From Pseudomonas migulae (lineage in GTDB: Bacteria > Pseudomonadota > Gammaproteobacteria > Pseudomonadales > Pseudomonadaceae): a DNA stretch of 64,000 bases. The notes under the pieces are model-generated. The model saw only the letters and a program-made list of their open reading frames with translations, was not told the DNA's origin and searched no databases. Both the position numbers and the translations under genes were made by a program. The stretch lies in contig NZ_JALJWR010000001.1 in the NCBI RefSeq assembly GCF_024169315.1, positions 1,199,501 to 1,263,500 of the forward strand, written 5' to 3'. How positions within the stretch are numbered: the first letter of the stretch is position 1; every line of letters begins with the position of its first letter. Shown piece after piece: positions 34,851 to 44,535 of this stretch.

Positions 34851-36908
34851 TCAAGCGTCCGGTATGGCCTGGAATGGCGCTTCTTTATCCGTGCGTTCCT
34901 TGGTACCCCAAGCGGCGATACCGACCTTGAGCGCAAAGAACAGGATGCTGAAGACCACCAGCAGGAACAGCGCCGTCAGCGTCGCGTTGGTGTAGGCGTT
35001 GTAGATCACGTGCTGCATCTGCTCGATGCTCTTGGCCGGTGCGAGTACCTGACCGTTGGCCAAGGCGTCGCTGTATTTCTTGGCCAGTGCGAGGAAGCCG
35101 ATGGCCGGGTTGGCGTCGAACAGCTTGATGAAGCCGGCGGTGGTGGTGCAGATCAGCAACCAGACCGCAGGCAGCATGGTCACCCAGACGTAGCGTTGAC
35201 GCTTCATTTTGATCAGTACTACCGTCGCCAGCATCAGCGCGATACCGGCCAGCATCTGGTTGGAGATACCGAACAGCGGCCACAAGGTGTTGATGCCACC
35301 CAGCGGATCGATCACGCCTTGATAGAGCAGGTAACCCCACATCGCCACGCAACCAGCGGTCGCGATCAGGTTGGCGGTCCAGGATTCGGTGCGTTTCAGC
35401 GCCGGTACGAAGGAGCCGAGCAAGTCCTGGAGCATGAAACGCCCGGCACGGGTGCCGGCGTCCACTGCGGTCAGGATGAACAACGCTTCGAACAGGATCG
35501 CGAAGTGGTACCAGAATGCCATGGTGTTTTCACCCGGCAGAATGTTGTGCAGGATCTGCGCGATACCGACTGCCAGGGTCGGCGCACCGCCGGCACGGGC
35601 GAGGATGGTGGTTTCACCGATGTCCTTGGCCACCGCTTGCAGCGCTTCCGGGGTAATCAGGAAACCCCAGCTGCTGACCGTCTGGGCAACCGACACAGCG
35701 TCAGCGCCGACAATGGCCGCCGGACTGTTCATGGCGAAATACACACCCGGCTCGATCACCGACGCGGCAACCATTGCCATGATGGCCACGAACGACTCCA
35801 TCAGCATGCCGCCGTAACCGATGTAGCGGGCATGACCTTCACTCGCCAGCAACTTCGGCGTGGTGCCGGAAGCAATCAGCGCATGGAAACCCGAAACCGC
35901 GCCACAGGCGATGGTGATGAACAGGAACGGGAACAGACCGCCCTTCCACACCGGGCCGGTGCCGTCGATGAACTGGGTCAGTGCCGGCATCTTCAGATCG
36001 GGCATGGTGATCAGGATGCCGATCGCCAACGCGATGATGGTGCCGATTTTCAGGAACGTGGAGAGGTAGTCACGCGGCGCCAGGATCAGCCACACCGGCA
36101 ACACTGCCGCGACGAAACCGTAGCCGATCAGCATCCAGGTGATTTGAATGCCGGTGAAGGTGAAGGCTTTGGCCCAGACCGGATCAGCAGCGATTTGTCC
36201 GCCGAGCCAGATCGAACCGAGCAGCAGCAATACACCGATCACCGAGATTTCGCCAATGCGACCCGGACGGATGTAGCGCATGTAGATGCCCATGAACATC
36301 GCGATCGGGATGGTCGCCATTACGGTGAAAATACCCCACGGGCTTTCGGCCAGGGCTTTTACGACGATCAGCGCCAGCACCGCGAGGATGATGATCATGA
36401 TCAGGAAGCAGCCAAACAGCGCAATGGTGCCAGGGATGCGGCCCATTTCTTCACGGACCATGTCGCCCAGGGAGCGGCCGTTGCGGCGGGTGGACATGAA
36501 CAGGACCATGAAATCCTGAACCGCACCGGCCAGCACCACGCCGGCAATCAGCCACAGCGTGCCGGGCAAGTAGCCCATTTGCGCCGCCAGAACCGGACCG
36601 ACCAGCGGACCTGCGCCGGCGATGGCCGCGAAGTGGTGACCGAACAGCACGTGTTTGTTGGTCGGAACGTAGTCCAGACCATCATTATTGAGGACAGCGG
36701 GGGTGGCTCGATTGGGGTCGAGTTGCATCACCTTGTTGGCGATGAACAGGCTGTAGTAGCGATAAGCAACGAGGTAGATGGCGACGGCTGCGACTACGAT
36801 CCAGAGGGCGTTGATCGCTTCGCCGCGGCGCAGGGCCACGACACTCAGCGCAAACGCTCCCAGAACAGCCACGGCAAACCAGGCGAGGTGTTTAGCCAGA
36901 CGGGGCAT
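34851..36908 (-). CDS. cstA: CstA-family carbon-starvation carrier
   Basis: Inner-membrane carrier of 685 residues with about 16-18 helices; the CstA domain runs from residue 30 to 560 ([21 protein letters not shown] and [15 protein letters not shown] segments). Members import pyruvate or peptides when carbon is scarce. The start has CAGGAG upstream. It is divergent from the sCache histidine kinase gene across 397 bases containing a perfect 32-bp palindrome, so the kinase/regulator pair probably controls it. It is followed by ybdD. Confidence 0.95.
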   Translation of the reverse strand: MPRLAKHLAWFAVAVLGAFALSVVALRRGEAINALWIVVAAVAIYLVAYRYYSLFIANKVMQLDPNRATPAVLNNDGLDYVPTNKHVLFGHHFAAIAGAGPLVGPVLAAQMGYLPGTLWLIAGVVLAGAVQDFMVLFMSTRRNGRSLGDMVREEMGRIPGTIALFGCFLIMIIILAVLALIVVKALAESPWGIFTVMATIPIAMFMGIYMRYIRPGRIGEISVIGVLLLLGSIWLGGQIAADPVWAKAFTFTGIQITWMLIGYGFVAAVLPVWLILAPRDYLSTFLKIGTIIALAIGILITMPDLKMPALTQFIDGTGPVWKGGLFPFLFITIACGAVSGFHALIASGTTPKLLASEGHARYIGYGGMLMESFVAIMAMVAASVIEPGVYFAMNSPAAIVGADAVSVAQTVSSWGFLITPEALQAVAKDIGETTILARAGGAPTLAVGIAQILHNILPGENTMAFWYHFAILFEALFILTAVDAGTRAGRFMLQDLLGSFVPALKRTESWTANLIATAGCVAMWGYLLYQGVIDPLGGINTLWPLFGISNQMLAGIALMLATVVLIKMKRQRYVWVTMLPAVWLLICTTTAGFIKLFDANPAIGFLALAKKYSDALANGQVLAPAKSIEQMQHVIYNAYTNATLTALFLLVVFSILFFALKVGIAAWGTKERTDKEAPFQAIPDA

Positions 36909-37028
36909 AGCGTGTCTCCTGCCGACAGCCAGTGACTGCGGCGGTAATTTTTATAATTGTGTCCGCTGTGCGGAGCTGGCCCAATATCCGCGCATGCCGT
37001 CCACAAATAAATCCGCGTTACTACGTAC

Positions 37029-37060
37029 GCGGTCTCTACGTAGTTCTACGTAGAGACCGC
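37029..37060. promoter_or_regulatory. Perfect 32-bp inverted repeat upstream of cstA
   Basis: GCGGTCTCTACGTAG (37029-37043) and CTACGTAGAGACCGC (37046-37060) form 15-bp perfect arms around TT. CTACGTA also occurs at 37021, giving three copies in 32 bases. It lies 121 bases before cstA and 246 before the histidine kinase. No T-run follows, so it fits an operator for a LuxR-type response regulator better than a terminator. Confidence 0.6.
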
Positions 37061-37087
37061 TGATCCATCAGCCGAAACGCAAGAGCC

Positions 37088-37177
37088 TGTGGGAGCGGGC
37101 TCGCCCGCGATGGCGGTGGAACAATCAGCATCGATGGTGAATGTCAGTCCGCTTTCGCGGGCAAGCCCGCTCCCACA
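37088..37177. repeat. REPIN (paired REP sequences)
   Basis: Inverted REP pair spanning 90 bases, TGTGGGAGCGGGCTCGCCC at the left and GGGCAAGCCCGCTCCCACA at the right, in the cstA/histidine kinase intergenic region. Same family as the elements at 34522 and 51883. Confidence 0.92.
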
Positions 37178-37305
37178 GGGGGTTGTACTTTCAACTCGCT
37201 GACATCCCAACCACAGGTCATTCCGTCCAGCAGCGCTACTGGACGCGCATCGCTTTGGCATATGATGCCCGCCTTCGCTTTCCGCCGTTCCGGACAGGAG
37301 CCCAG

Positions 37306-38667
37306 ATGCAGCTCAAACACAAAATCGTCGCGCTCGGGATCCTGCCGCTGGTGCTGGCGATCGCCGTGATCTGTGCGCTGGTGATTTCCCTGAACCGCCA
37401 ACTGGGGGATCAACAGGCGCAGCTGATCGAAGACAGCATTCTGGCCAGCAAGCGCGCCGAGCTGAAAAACTACGTGGAAATGGCCCAAAGCCTGATCGCG
37501 CCGCTGTACGACGATGGCCATGGTGACGCGCGCGCCCAGCAGCAGGTACTGGAAGAATTGCGCAAACTCAGCTTTGGCATCAATGGCTACTTCTTCGTCT
37601 ACGACCGCGAGGGTCGCAGCCTGATGCACGCGCGGCAATCGGATCTGGTGGGGCAGTATCTGTGGGACATGAAGGACCCGCACGGCCTGCCGGTGATCCA
37701 GGCCTTGCTCAAGAGTGCGCAATCCGGCGAGGGCTTTCAGCGCTATGCCTGGAACAAACCCTCCTCAGGCCAGGTGACCGACAAACTCGCCTACGTGGTG
37801 ATGCTCGATCGCTGGGGCTGGATGCTCGGCACCGGCATTTACCTTGAGGACGTTGAACGCGCCACCCAGCAGGCCCGCGACGAAGTGGCGATGGGCATTC
37901 GCAAAACCATGCTGGCGATTGCCGCCGTAGCGCTCGTGGCCGTGCTGTTCGTGTTTGCCAGTGGCATGACACTGAATGTCAGCGAACACCGTCTGGCCGA
38001 CAAAAAACTGCAACGCCTGACCCAGCGTATCGTCAGTTTGCAAGAGGAAGAACGATCCCGGGTTTCCCGTGAACTGCACGACGGTATCAGCCAGGTCCTG
38101 GTCTCGATCAAGTTCCAGTTCGAACTGGCCAGCCATGTCCTGGAAAACGGACAGGACAAAGGCTTGAGTATTTTAAGAGAGGCCACCGAGCGGCTGGGAG
38201 AAGCGATTGGCGAGGTTCGCAGCCTCTCCCACGACCTGCGCTCATCCTTGCTCGACACCCTGGGCCTGTCGGCGGCCATCGGTCAACTCGCCGAGGAATT
38301 CGAGCAGCGCAGCGGGCTGACCGTGACTTACAACGATAACGAATTCGACTGCCATCTGGTCGACGGCGCGGCGGTCTCGCTGTTCCGCATCGTGCAGGAA
38401 GGCCTGACCAATATCGAACGCCATGCACAGGCGAAAAACGTTTCAATCAACCTGCACGGGTCTGAAGAATCCATACGCCTGACGGTGGTCGATGACGGCG
38501 TCGGCTTCAACGTCGCCCAGGTCGAACGGCGTCAAGCCGGGATTGGCCTGCGCAATATCCGTGAGCGTGTCGAGCATTTCGGGGGTCGGTTCGACCTGAT
38601 CTCGATGCCGGGAAGAAGTGAGCTGGACGTGCTGCTGCCGATGAAAATGCCCGGCGCAAAACGCTGA
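37306..38667 (+). CDS. Sensor histidine kinase with sCache domain (NarL-type)
   Basis: Inner-membrane kinase of 453 residues. Helix 1 (about 7-28), a periplasmic single-Cache domain (32-200; GYFFVYD, MLDRWGWMLGTGIYLEDVE), helix 2 (about 208-225), a HisKA_3 domain with the phospho-acceptor in VSRELHDGISQVLV, and a HATPase with RIVQEGLTNIERHA and DDGVGF. The Cache part resembles the chemoreceptor at 26528, so both may detect similar small organic acids. It starts at the ATG 37306 (AGGAG upstream) and is followed 17 bases later by its response regulator. Divergent cstA is the likely target. Confidence 0.94.
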   Translation: MQLKHKIVALGILPLVLAIAVICALVISLNRQLGDQQAQLIEDSILASKRAELKNYVEMAQSLIAPLYDDGHGDARAQQQVLEELRKLSFGINGYFFVYDREGRSLMHARQSDLVGQYLWDMKDPHGLPVIQALLKSAQSGEGFQRYAWNKPSSGQVTDKLAYVVMLDRWGWMLGTGIYLEDVERATQQARDEVAMGIRKTMLAIAAVALVAVLFVFASGMTLNVSEHRLADKKLQRLTQRIVSLQEEERSRVSRELHDGISQVLVSIKFQFELASHVLENGQDKGLSILREATERLGEAIGEVRSLSHDLRSSLLDTLGLSAAIGQLAEEFEQRSGLTVTYNDNEFDCHLVDGAAVSLFRIVQEGLTNIERHAQAKNVSINLHGSEESIRLTVVDDGVGFNVAQVERRQAGIGLRNIRERVEHFGGRFDLISMPGRSELDVLLPMKMPGAKR

Positions 38668-38684
38668 CCTGACAATAAGAGTGA

Positions 38685-39326
38685 ATGCCCGTGATGAACC
38701 TGCCCTCCCCGATCCGCGTCGCCCTGGTCGACGATCACTCTTTGGTCCGCGACGGGATCAAGGCGCTGCTGTCTGTCATGGCCCCGCTGGAAGTGGTCGG
38801 CGAAGCGGAAAACGGTGCGGACGCCATCGAGATGGTCGGGCGTTGCCAGCCGGATCTGTTGCTGGTCGATATCAGCCTCAAGGACATGAACGGCCTGGAG
38901 CTGACCCGGTTGCTGCGCAGCCAGTACCCGTCGCTTAAAGTGCTGGTGCTGAGCATGTACGACAATTACGAATACGTGAGTGAGTCCGTACGTTCAGGTG
39001 CCAGCGGCTATGTGCTGAAGAATGCGCCGTCACGGGAAATCATTGCGGCCATCGAAGCCATTGCCAGCGGCGGGACGTTCTACAGCGCTGAAATCGCCCA
39101 GCGGCTCATCGCCGATAAAAGTACCGACAACGAGCTGACACCGCGTGAAAGTCAGGTGTTGTACAAAATGGCGCAAGGGATGAACAACAAGGAAATGGCC
39201 CGCGACCTGGACATCAGCGTGCGCACCGTAGAAACCCATCGCCTGAGCATCCGCCGCAAACTCAACATCGACAAACCGGCGGCGCTGGTGAAATACGCGA
39301 TCGATCACGGGATCATTTCGCCGTAA
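38685..39326 (+). CDS. LuxR/NarL-family response regulator
   Basis: A 213-residue regulator. The receiver has the acidic pair in ALVDDHSLVRDG, phospho-acceptor Asp in LLLVDISLKDMNGLE, Ser and Lys switch residues (LVLSMYD, YVLKNAP), and the C-terminal LuxR helix-turn-helix reads ELTPRESQVLYKMAQGMNNKEMARDLDISVRTVETH. It is the partner of the kinase immediately upstream. The palindrome at 37029 is a candidate binding site. An in-frame ATG three codons later is an alternative start. Confidence 0.95.
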   Translation: MPVMNLPSPIRVALVDDHSLVRDGIKALLSVMAPLEVVGEAENGADAIEMVGRCQPDLLLVDISLKDMNGLELTRLLRSQYPSLKVLVLSMYDNYEYVSESVRSGASGYVLKNAPSREIIAAIEAIASGGTFYSAEIAQRLIADKSTDNELTPRESQVLYKMAQGMNNKEMARDLDISVRTVETHRLSIRRKLNIDKPAALVKYAIDHGIISP

Positions 39327-39367
39327 ACCACGCAAACACCACCGCCACCCACTCGCCGGAGACCGCT

Positions 39368-39676
39368 GTGCCGCCCTTGACCACTCGCGAGATTTACCAG
39401 GTACTGCGCGACGCCGCTCTGGAGGTTCGCCCGCTGCGACTATCGGGCGAACAGTCCGAGTCCGGCGTGGTGCAGGTCGCCATCGAGGGCTGGCGCCTGA
39501 CCCTCGATGTCGACGGCACTCACCTGCGCCACTGCCAGCGTTGCCAGAGTCCCGATGGCCGCGAAGGCACCTTCGACAGTTGGCAACGTTATGGCACCGA
39601 TCCGGTAAGTTTGCTCAGCGGCTGGGAGCTGGCGCAGATCGAGCGTTTGCTGAGCGCACTCAAAAGCGCGGTTTGA
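39368..39676 (+). CDS. Small conserved hypothetical protein
   Basis: A 102-residue soluble protein starting at GTG 39368 with GGAG 6 bases upstream. It contains a Cys pair in LRHCQRCQSPDGREGTFDSW and ends in a helix (LAQIERLLSALKSAV). I do not recognise the family. It follows the response regulator by 41 bases and its last 17 bases overlap the convergent enolase-superfamily gene. Confidence 0.7.
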   Translation: MPPLTTREIYQVLRDAALEVRPLRLSGEQSESGVVQVAIEGWRLTLDVDGTHLRHCQRCQSPDGREGTFDSWQRYGTDPVSLLSGWELAQIERLLSALKSAV

Positions 39677-40934
39677 CTGCCTTCCAGTCCGGTTTGTAGC
39701 GCTGCATCTGTTTCACGTCATCGCGCTGGCGAATGCCGCAGGTCAGGTACTGATCATGCAGCTTGCCGAGCTGATCCTGATCCAATTCGAGGCCCAGCCC
39801 CGGTGCACGCGTGATTTTCACGCAGCCATCGACGATCGGCAGTTTGCCGCCCTTGATCACTTCTTCATCCGGCTCCTGCCACGGGTAATGGGTGTCGCAG
39901 GCGTAATCCAGATTGGGCACCGCCGCCGCCACATGCGCCATCGCCATCAGGCTGATGCCCAGGTGCGAATTGGAATGCATCGACACGCCGAGACCAAAGG
40001 TGTCGCACATTTTCGCCAGCGCCTGAGTGTCACGCAGACCACCCCAGTAATGGTGGTCGGCGAGGACGATCTGCACGCTGTTCAACGCCACGCTACGGCG
40101 GAACTCGTCGAAATCGGTGACGACCATGTTAGTCGCCAGCGGCAGGCCGGTGCGTTTGTGCAACTCGGCCATGCCCTCCAGACCCGGCGTCGGGTCTTCG
40201 TAATATTGCAGGTCATCGCCCAGCAGTTCGGCCATGCGGATCGAGGTTTCCAGTGACCAGTTGCCGTTCGGGTCGATGCGCAACGGATAACCGGGGAAGG
40301 CTTTTTTCAGTGCCTTGATGCACGACACTTCATGCTCCGGCGGCAACGTGCCGGCCTTGAGCTTGATGCTCTTGAAGCCATAAGCCTCGATCATCCGTCG
40401 CGCCTGGGCGACGATCTGCTCTTCGTTCAGGGCCTCGCCCCAATTGTCGGGCTTGTAAGGTGAATCGACATGTTGCGCGTACTTGAAAAACAGGTAGGCG
40501 CTGAACGGAATCTCATCGCGGATCGCCCCGCCCAGCAGGTCCACCAACGGCACGTTCAACGAGTGCGCCTGCAAATCCAGGAACGCCACTTCGAACGCCG
40601 AATACGCGTTGCTCACCGCTTTGCTGGCGTGAGAGCCCGGCGCCAGTTCGGCACCGGCAATGCTCGCGGGTTTGTTCGCCGCCACCGTGGCCTGGACGAT
40701 ACGGCGCAGCTGATTGAGGTCGAACGGGTCGAGGCCGATCAGTTGCGATTGCAGTTGTTGCTGGATCAACAGCGCCGGCGCATCGCCGTAGCTTTCACCC
40801 AGACCGATGTAGCCAGTGTCGCTTTCGATTTCGATGATCGAGCGCAGCGCGAAAGGCTCGTGAATCCCGCTGGCATTGAGCAGCGGCGGATCGCGGAAAG
40901 CGATGGGGGTGACGGTGACACGTTTGATTTTCAA
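39660..40934 (-). CDS. Enolase-superfamily dehydratase, glucarate dehydratase-like
   Basis: A 424-residue (D-gluc/galact)arate-type dehydratase. The mandelate-racemase barrel shows the KxK base in SIKLKAGTL, metal ligands in RIDPNGNWS, YYEDPTPG and LATNMVVTD, and the His of the His-Asp dyad in SMHSNSHLGIS. These match GudD, although it is shorter than E. coli GudD (446) and may be a GudX-like or other acid-sugar variant. Its start overlaps the MFS stop by ATGA, so the transporter and enzyme are translated together. Expected product is 5-keto-4-deoxyglucarate. Confidence 0.88.
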   Translation of the reverse strand: MKIKRVTVTPIAFRDPPLLNASGIHEPFALRSIIEIESDTGYIGLGESYGDAPALLIQQQLQSQLIGLDPFDLNQLRRIVQATVAANKPASIAGAELAPGSHASKAVSNAYSAFEVAFLDLQAHSLNVPLVDLLGGAIRDEIPFSAYLFFKYAQHVDSPYKPDNWGEALNEEQIVAQARRMIEAYGFKSIKLKAGTLPPEHEVSCIKALKKAFPGYPLRIDPNGNWSLETSIRMAELLGDDLQYYEDPTPGLEGMAELHKRTGLPLATNMVVTDFDEFRRSVALNSVQIVLADHHYWGGLRDTQALAKMCDTFGLGVSMHSNSHLGISLMAMAHVAAAVPNLDYACDTHYPWQEPDEEVIKGGKLPIVDGCVKITRAPGLGLELDQDQLGKLHDQYLTCGIRQRDDVKQMQRYKPDWKAVKPRF

Positions 40935-42346
40935 GAGGCTGCTCCCTTTGGATCAGGTTTCAATGCGGGGTGACTTAAAGAAGTGGGCGCTGTTGCGGTA
41001 TCGACCGGTTTCCCCTTCAGAACGCTGTGTGCATCGCCACGCGGTGCCGTGCGGGCAAAGAAAATCACCACCGCCGCCACCAGTGAAGTGGCCGCCAGAC
41101 CGTAGAGGCCGCCTTCGATGGAGCCGGTTTTCTGCTCGAGGAAACCGAACGCCGTCGGCGCCACAAAACCGCCCAGGTTACCGATGGAGTTGATCAGGGC
41201 AATCACTGCCGCGGCGATGCGTGCGTCCAGATAACCCTGGGGGATCGGCCAGAACAACGCCGAGGCGGCTTTGAAGCCAATCGCCGCAAAGCAGATGGCG
41301 ACGAAGGCGAAAATCGGTCCGCCGGTGGTGGACATGAACATGCCGAACGCGGCTATCACCAGGGTCAACGCAACCCAGGCTTGCTGGTGTTTCCATTTGC
41401 TGGCCATGGCGGCGAAGCCATACATCGCGACGATGGAAATGAGCCACGGAATCGAGTTGAACAGGCCGACCTGGAAGTCACCGAGGTTGCCCATTTTCTT
41501 GATCATGCTCGGCAGCCAGAACGTGGCGCCGTAGATGGTCAGGGCGATGGAGAAATAGATGAAGCAGAACAGCGCGATCTGTTTGTCGGCGAGCAGTTTG
41601 AACATCGACGGCTTGACCGTCTGCGTGGCTTCGCGGGCTTGCTGTTCCAGCGCGATGGCGTTCACCAGCGCGTCCTTTTCTTCCGTGCTCAGCCAGTTCG
41701 CCTCACGCGGATGGGACTGCAGCCAGAACCAGACAAACCCGCAGAGCACGATCGAGGCAAAGCCTTCGATCAGGAACATCCACTGCCAGCCGTGCAGGCT
41801 GAAACCGCTGACGTTCAGCAAGGCACCGGACACCGGCCCGGAAATCACCGAGGCAATGGCCGAGCCACTGAGGAAGATCGCCATGGCCTTGCCGCGTTCG
41901 GTCGACGGCAGCCATTGGGTGAAGTAATAAATGATGCCAGGGAAGAAACCCGCCTCTGCCGCGCCGAGAATGAAGCGCAGCACATAGAAGCTGGTTTCGC
42001 CGCGTACGAACGCCATGGCCATGGCCGCTGCGCCCCAGGTGAACATGATGCGCGTCAGCCAGGCGCGGGCGCCGTAGCGCTGCAGCAACATATTCGAGGG
42101 CACTTCGAAGATCGCGTAACCGATGAAGAACAGCCCGGCGCCCAGGCCATAGGCGGCGGCGCCGATGCCCAGGTCGGTTTCCATGTGGCTGCGCACGAAG
42201 CCGATGTTGACCCGGTCGATATAGTTGACGATGAACATCACCACGAACAGCGGCAGCACGTGGCGCTTGACCTTGGCCGCTGCGCGGGCGAGCACAGTCG
42301 GGTCCGGCGGACTCTGGAGGGTATTCAAGGGGCGACTCCCGTTCAT
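40931..42346 (-). CDS. MFS sugar-acid transporter (ACS family, GudP-like)
   Basis: Twelve-helix anion:cation symporter of 471 residues. Typical parts are NYIDRVNIGFVRSHMETDLGIGAAAYGLGAGLFFIGYAIFEVPSNM split by the first loop, and the central LSTEEKDAL loop. It resembles glucarate/galactarate carriers GudP/GarP. The ATG at 42346 lacks a strong ribosome site. It heads a two-gene operon with the dehydratase and is divergent from a LysR gene 88 bases away, the usual arrangement for inducible acid-sugar use. Confidence 0.9.
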   Translation of the reverse strand: MNGSRPLNTLQSPPDPTVLARAAAKVKRHVLPLFVVMFIVNYIDRVNIGFVRSHMETDLGIGAAAYGLGAGLFFIGYAIFEVPSNMLLQRYGARAWLTRIMFTWGAAAMAMAFVRGETSFYVLRFILGAAEAGFFPGIIYYFTQWLPSTERGKAMAIFLSGSAIASVISGPVSGALLNVSGFSLHGWQWMFLIEGFASIVLCGFVWFWLQSHPREANWLSTEEKDALVNAIALEQQAREATQTVKPSMFKLLADKQIALFCFIYFSIALTIYGATFWLPSMIKKMGNLGDFQVGLFNSIPWLISIVAMYGFAAMASKWKHQQAWVALTLVIAAFGMFMSTTGGPIFAFVAICFAAIGFKAASALFWPIPQGYLDARIAAAVIALINSIGNLGGFVAPTAFGFLEQKTGSIEGGLYGLAATSLVAAVVIFFARTAPRGDAHSVLKGKPVDTATAPTSLSHPALKPDPKGAAS

Positions 42347-42392
42347 TGTTTTTTTAGGGACGCGCCGATCATGGACGCGGACATTGATCCCG

Positions 42393-42431
42393 TCTAATCT
42401 AACTTGGCATTCGATTGATACCTGGATTAGA
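42393..42431. promoter_or_regulatory. LysR-divergon inverted repeat TCTAATC...GATTAGA
   Basis: TCTAATC (42393-42399) and GATTAGA (42425-42431) are perfect arms 25 bases apart in the MFS/LysR divergent region; the right arm ends 3 bases before the LysR start. This fits autoregulation plus control of the MFS-dehydratase operon. Confidence 0.5.
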
Positions 42432-42434
42432 TCA

Positions 42435-43337
42435 ATGTTCGAACTGACCCAACTGCGCTGCTTTACCACGGTGGCGACCGAGCTCAATTTCCGCCGCGCC
42501 GCCGAACGGTTGAACATGACCCAGCCGCCGCTCAGCCGACAGATTCAACTGTTGGAACACCACTTGGGCGTCGAATTGTTCACCCGCACCACCCGCAGCG
42601 TCGCCCTGACCGCCGCCGGCCGTGCATTCTTTATCGAAGCGCAGAACCTGCTGGAGCGCGCCCAACAAGCTGCCACCACCGCCCGGCGTTTTGCCGAAGG
42701 CGATATCGGCACGGTGAACATCAGTTTCGTCGGCAGCGCGGTGTACGAGTTCCTGCCCAAGGTGATTGCCGAAGCCCGGCTCAAACAGCCGCATGTGAAA
42801 ATCGACCTGTCGGAAATGAACACTTACCAGCAACACGAAGCCCTGCGTGCGCGCCGTATCGATCTGGGCATCGTCCGTGCGCCGTTGCTGGAACCGGGCT
42901 ACGCCACCGAATGCCTGGTGCGCGAGCCGTTTGTCCTCGCTGTGCCCAGCAATCACCGATTGGCCAACGCTGAAACCGTGTCGGTCAACGACCTCGATGC
43001 ACAACCGTTTCTAATGTACTCCCACGCCGCTTATCCGCCGTTCAACGAACTGCTGACCGGTATGCTGCGCTCGGCCCGCGTCGCCCCGGAATACGTGCAG
43101 TGGCTCGGTTCGTCGCTGACGATCCTGGCGCTGGTCAACGCCGGCATGGGCCTGGCGCTGGTGCCGCGTTGCGCCAGCAGTGTGGTGTTCAAGAACGTGG
43201 TGTTTCGCGATATCGACCTGGGCGAAGGCGTGCAAAGCGAGTTGCATCTGATCTGGCGAGAGAACAACGACAACCCGGCGTTTGCGATGTTGCTGGAGGG
43301 GATACGCAGAGCGGTGCGGGAGGGTTGGGGCGTGTGA
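42435..43337 (+). CDS. LysR-family regulator of the sugar-acid operon
   Basis: A 300-residue LysR protein. The helix-turn-helix reads NFRRAAERLNMTQPPLSRQIQLLEHHLGVELF, followed by the effector domain with FVGSAVYEFLPKVI and a C-terminal tail REGWGV. It is of the BenM/CatM-like subgroup rather than the MDKLLALK group elsewhere here. Divergent placement from the MFS/dehydratase pair makes it their activator; the ligand is likely an aldarate. A REPIN begins 34 bases after its stop. Confidence 0.93.
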   Translation: MFELTQLRCFTTVATELNFRRAAERLNMTQPPLSRQIQLLEHHLGVELFTRTTRSVALTAAGRAFFIEAQNLLERAQQAATTARRFAEGDIGTVNISFVGSAVYEFLPKVIAEARLKQPHVKIDLSEMNTYQQHEALRARRIDLGIVRAPLLEPGYATECLVREPFVLAVPSNHRLANAETVSVNDLDAQPFLMYSHAAYPPFNELLTGMLRSARVAPEYVQWLGSSLTILALVNAGMGLALVPRCASSVVFKNVVFRDIDLGEGVQSELHLIWRENNDNPAFAMLLEGIRRAVREGWGV

Positions 43338-43371
43338 AAGCGGCGCGGATTTCGTCGGTGTTTGTGCTGCC

Positions 43372-43467
43372 GCCTTCGCGGGCAAGCCACGCTCCCACAA
43401 GGGTGGTGTCGTTCACTCAGTAGCGTTTCAACCCAATCCTGTGGGAGCGTGGCTTGCCCGCGAAGGC
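43372..43467. repeat. REPIN with 28-bp perfect arms
   Basis: GCCTTCGCGGGCAAGCC... at 43372-43399 and its exact complement at 43440-43467, 96 bases overall. Here the TGTGGGAGC ends face inward, the opposite arrangement from the other three elements. The following bases to 43655 hold no recognisable gene. Confidence 0.9.
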
Positions 43468-43655
43468 ACTTGTGCTATCGCCATCGCCGGCAATCCTTGC
43501 ATCTGACGATGTAGCGGTGAAAGTACATCCGTCGGACGCGCGGCGGTGCCGGCAAATATGCCCTCCTGCGCCGTGAACCTTGTTTAAACTCCCCAGTCTT
43601 ACAGCGGCGCCAATTCCTTCCCTAATCGTTGTCATCTCTTCAGAGTTGTCCCTCC

Positions 43656-44516
43656 ATGCGCCAAACCGCCTCCGCCTTGCGCCTGACTTCGCTGTGCCTG
43701 TTCACCCTGCTTTCTTTTACCACCCGCCCCGCCCACGCCGGCGCGGAACGGCAACTGGTGGAAGCCATCAACGATTACCGTGCACACCCTCAGCGCTGCG
43801 AGCGGCGTCCCGCCCAACGTTTGTCACCGTTGACGCTGAAATCCAGTCTGGCCTTGCCGATCGGCTACGGCGGCGGCTTACGGGACCGGTTGAAAGCGTC
43901 CGGTTATCAGGCGGTGACCGTGCGCACCCTGCGTGTGGTCGGCGCGCAAGATGCCGAGGAGGCCTTCGACCTGCTGCAGAGCGACTACTGCACGGCATTG
44001 CTGGATAGCCAATACGCCGATATCGGCGTCAGTCGCAGCCGCAGCGAATGGCAAGTGGTGCTGGCGCGGCCGGTACTGGATAGCCAGATGGACGACACGC
44101 GCGCCGTCAGCCGGGCCTTGCTCGCCCAGGTCAACGCTGCGCGGGCGAAACCGCGCCTCTGCGGGCGCCAGCGCTTCGCCGCCGCCCGACCACTTGCCTG
44201 GAATGCCAGCCTCGGGGCCGCAGCGCAGGGCCACAGCAAGGCAATGGCCTACGGAAATTACTTCGCACACCGCGATCCCGACGGTGATACGCCCGCCGAC
44301 CGTGCAAGAGCTGCCGGATTCCGTGGCCGCCAGATCGGCGAAAACATCGCCGCGGGCCAAGGCTCACCGAGCAAGGCAATGGCAGGCTGGCTCGCCAGCC
44401 CCGGACATTGCGCCAACTTGATGAGCCCGCTGTTCACCCAAGTGGGAGCCGCCTACGCGACGGACTCGCGCAGTGACGAAGGGGTTTACTGGACGATGTT
44501 GTTCGGAGCGCCTTGA
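43656..44516 (+). CDS. Secreted CAP-domain (SCP/PR-1) protein
   Basis: A 286-residue exported protein with signal peptide to about residue 28 (TTRPAHAGA). The C-terminal half (about 150-286) is a CAP domain with the conserved GHSKAM, GENIAAG and SPGHCANLMSP segments that carry the cavity His and Glu residues. The N-terminal half (30-140) begins with the similar EAINDYRAHPQRC and may be a degenerate first CAP repeat. Bacterial CAP proteins are poorly understood; proteolytic, lipid-binding or adhesive roles have been suggested. No operon partner: the next gene converges 19 bases away. Confidence 0.87.
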   Translation: MRQTASALRLTSLCLFTLLSFTTRPAHAGAERQLVEAINDYRAHPQRCERRPAQRLSPLTLKSSLALPIGYGGGLRDRLKASGYQAVTVRTLRVVGAQDAEEAFDLLQSDYCTALLDSQYADIGVSRSRSEWQVVLARPVLDSQMDDTRAVSRALLAQVNAARAKPRLCGRQRFAAARPLAWNASLGAAAQGHSKAMAYGNYFAHRDPDGDTPADRARAAGFRGRQIGENIAAGQGSPSKAMAGWLASPGHCANLMSPLFTQVGAAYATDSRSDEGVYWTMLFGAP

Positions 44517-44535
44517 GGCGGTAACGCAGCGAGCG

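Noticed and set aside
35010..36935. 641-codon plus-strand frame opposite cstA
   Set aside because: Composition (Asp/His/Arg/Gln-rich) and complete overlap with cstA mark it as a shadow.
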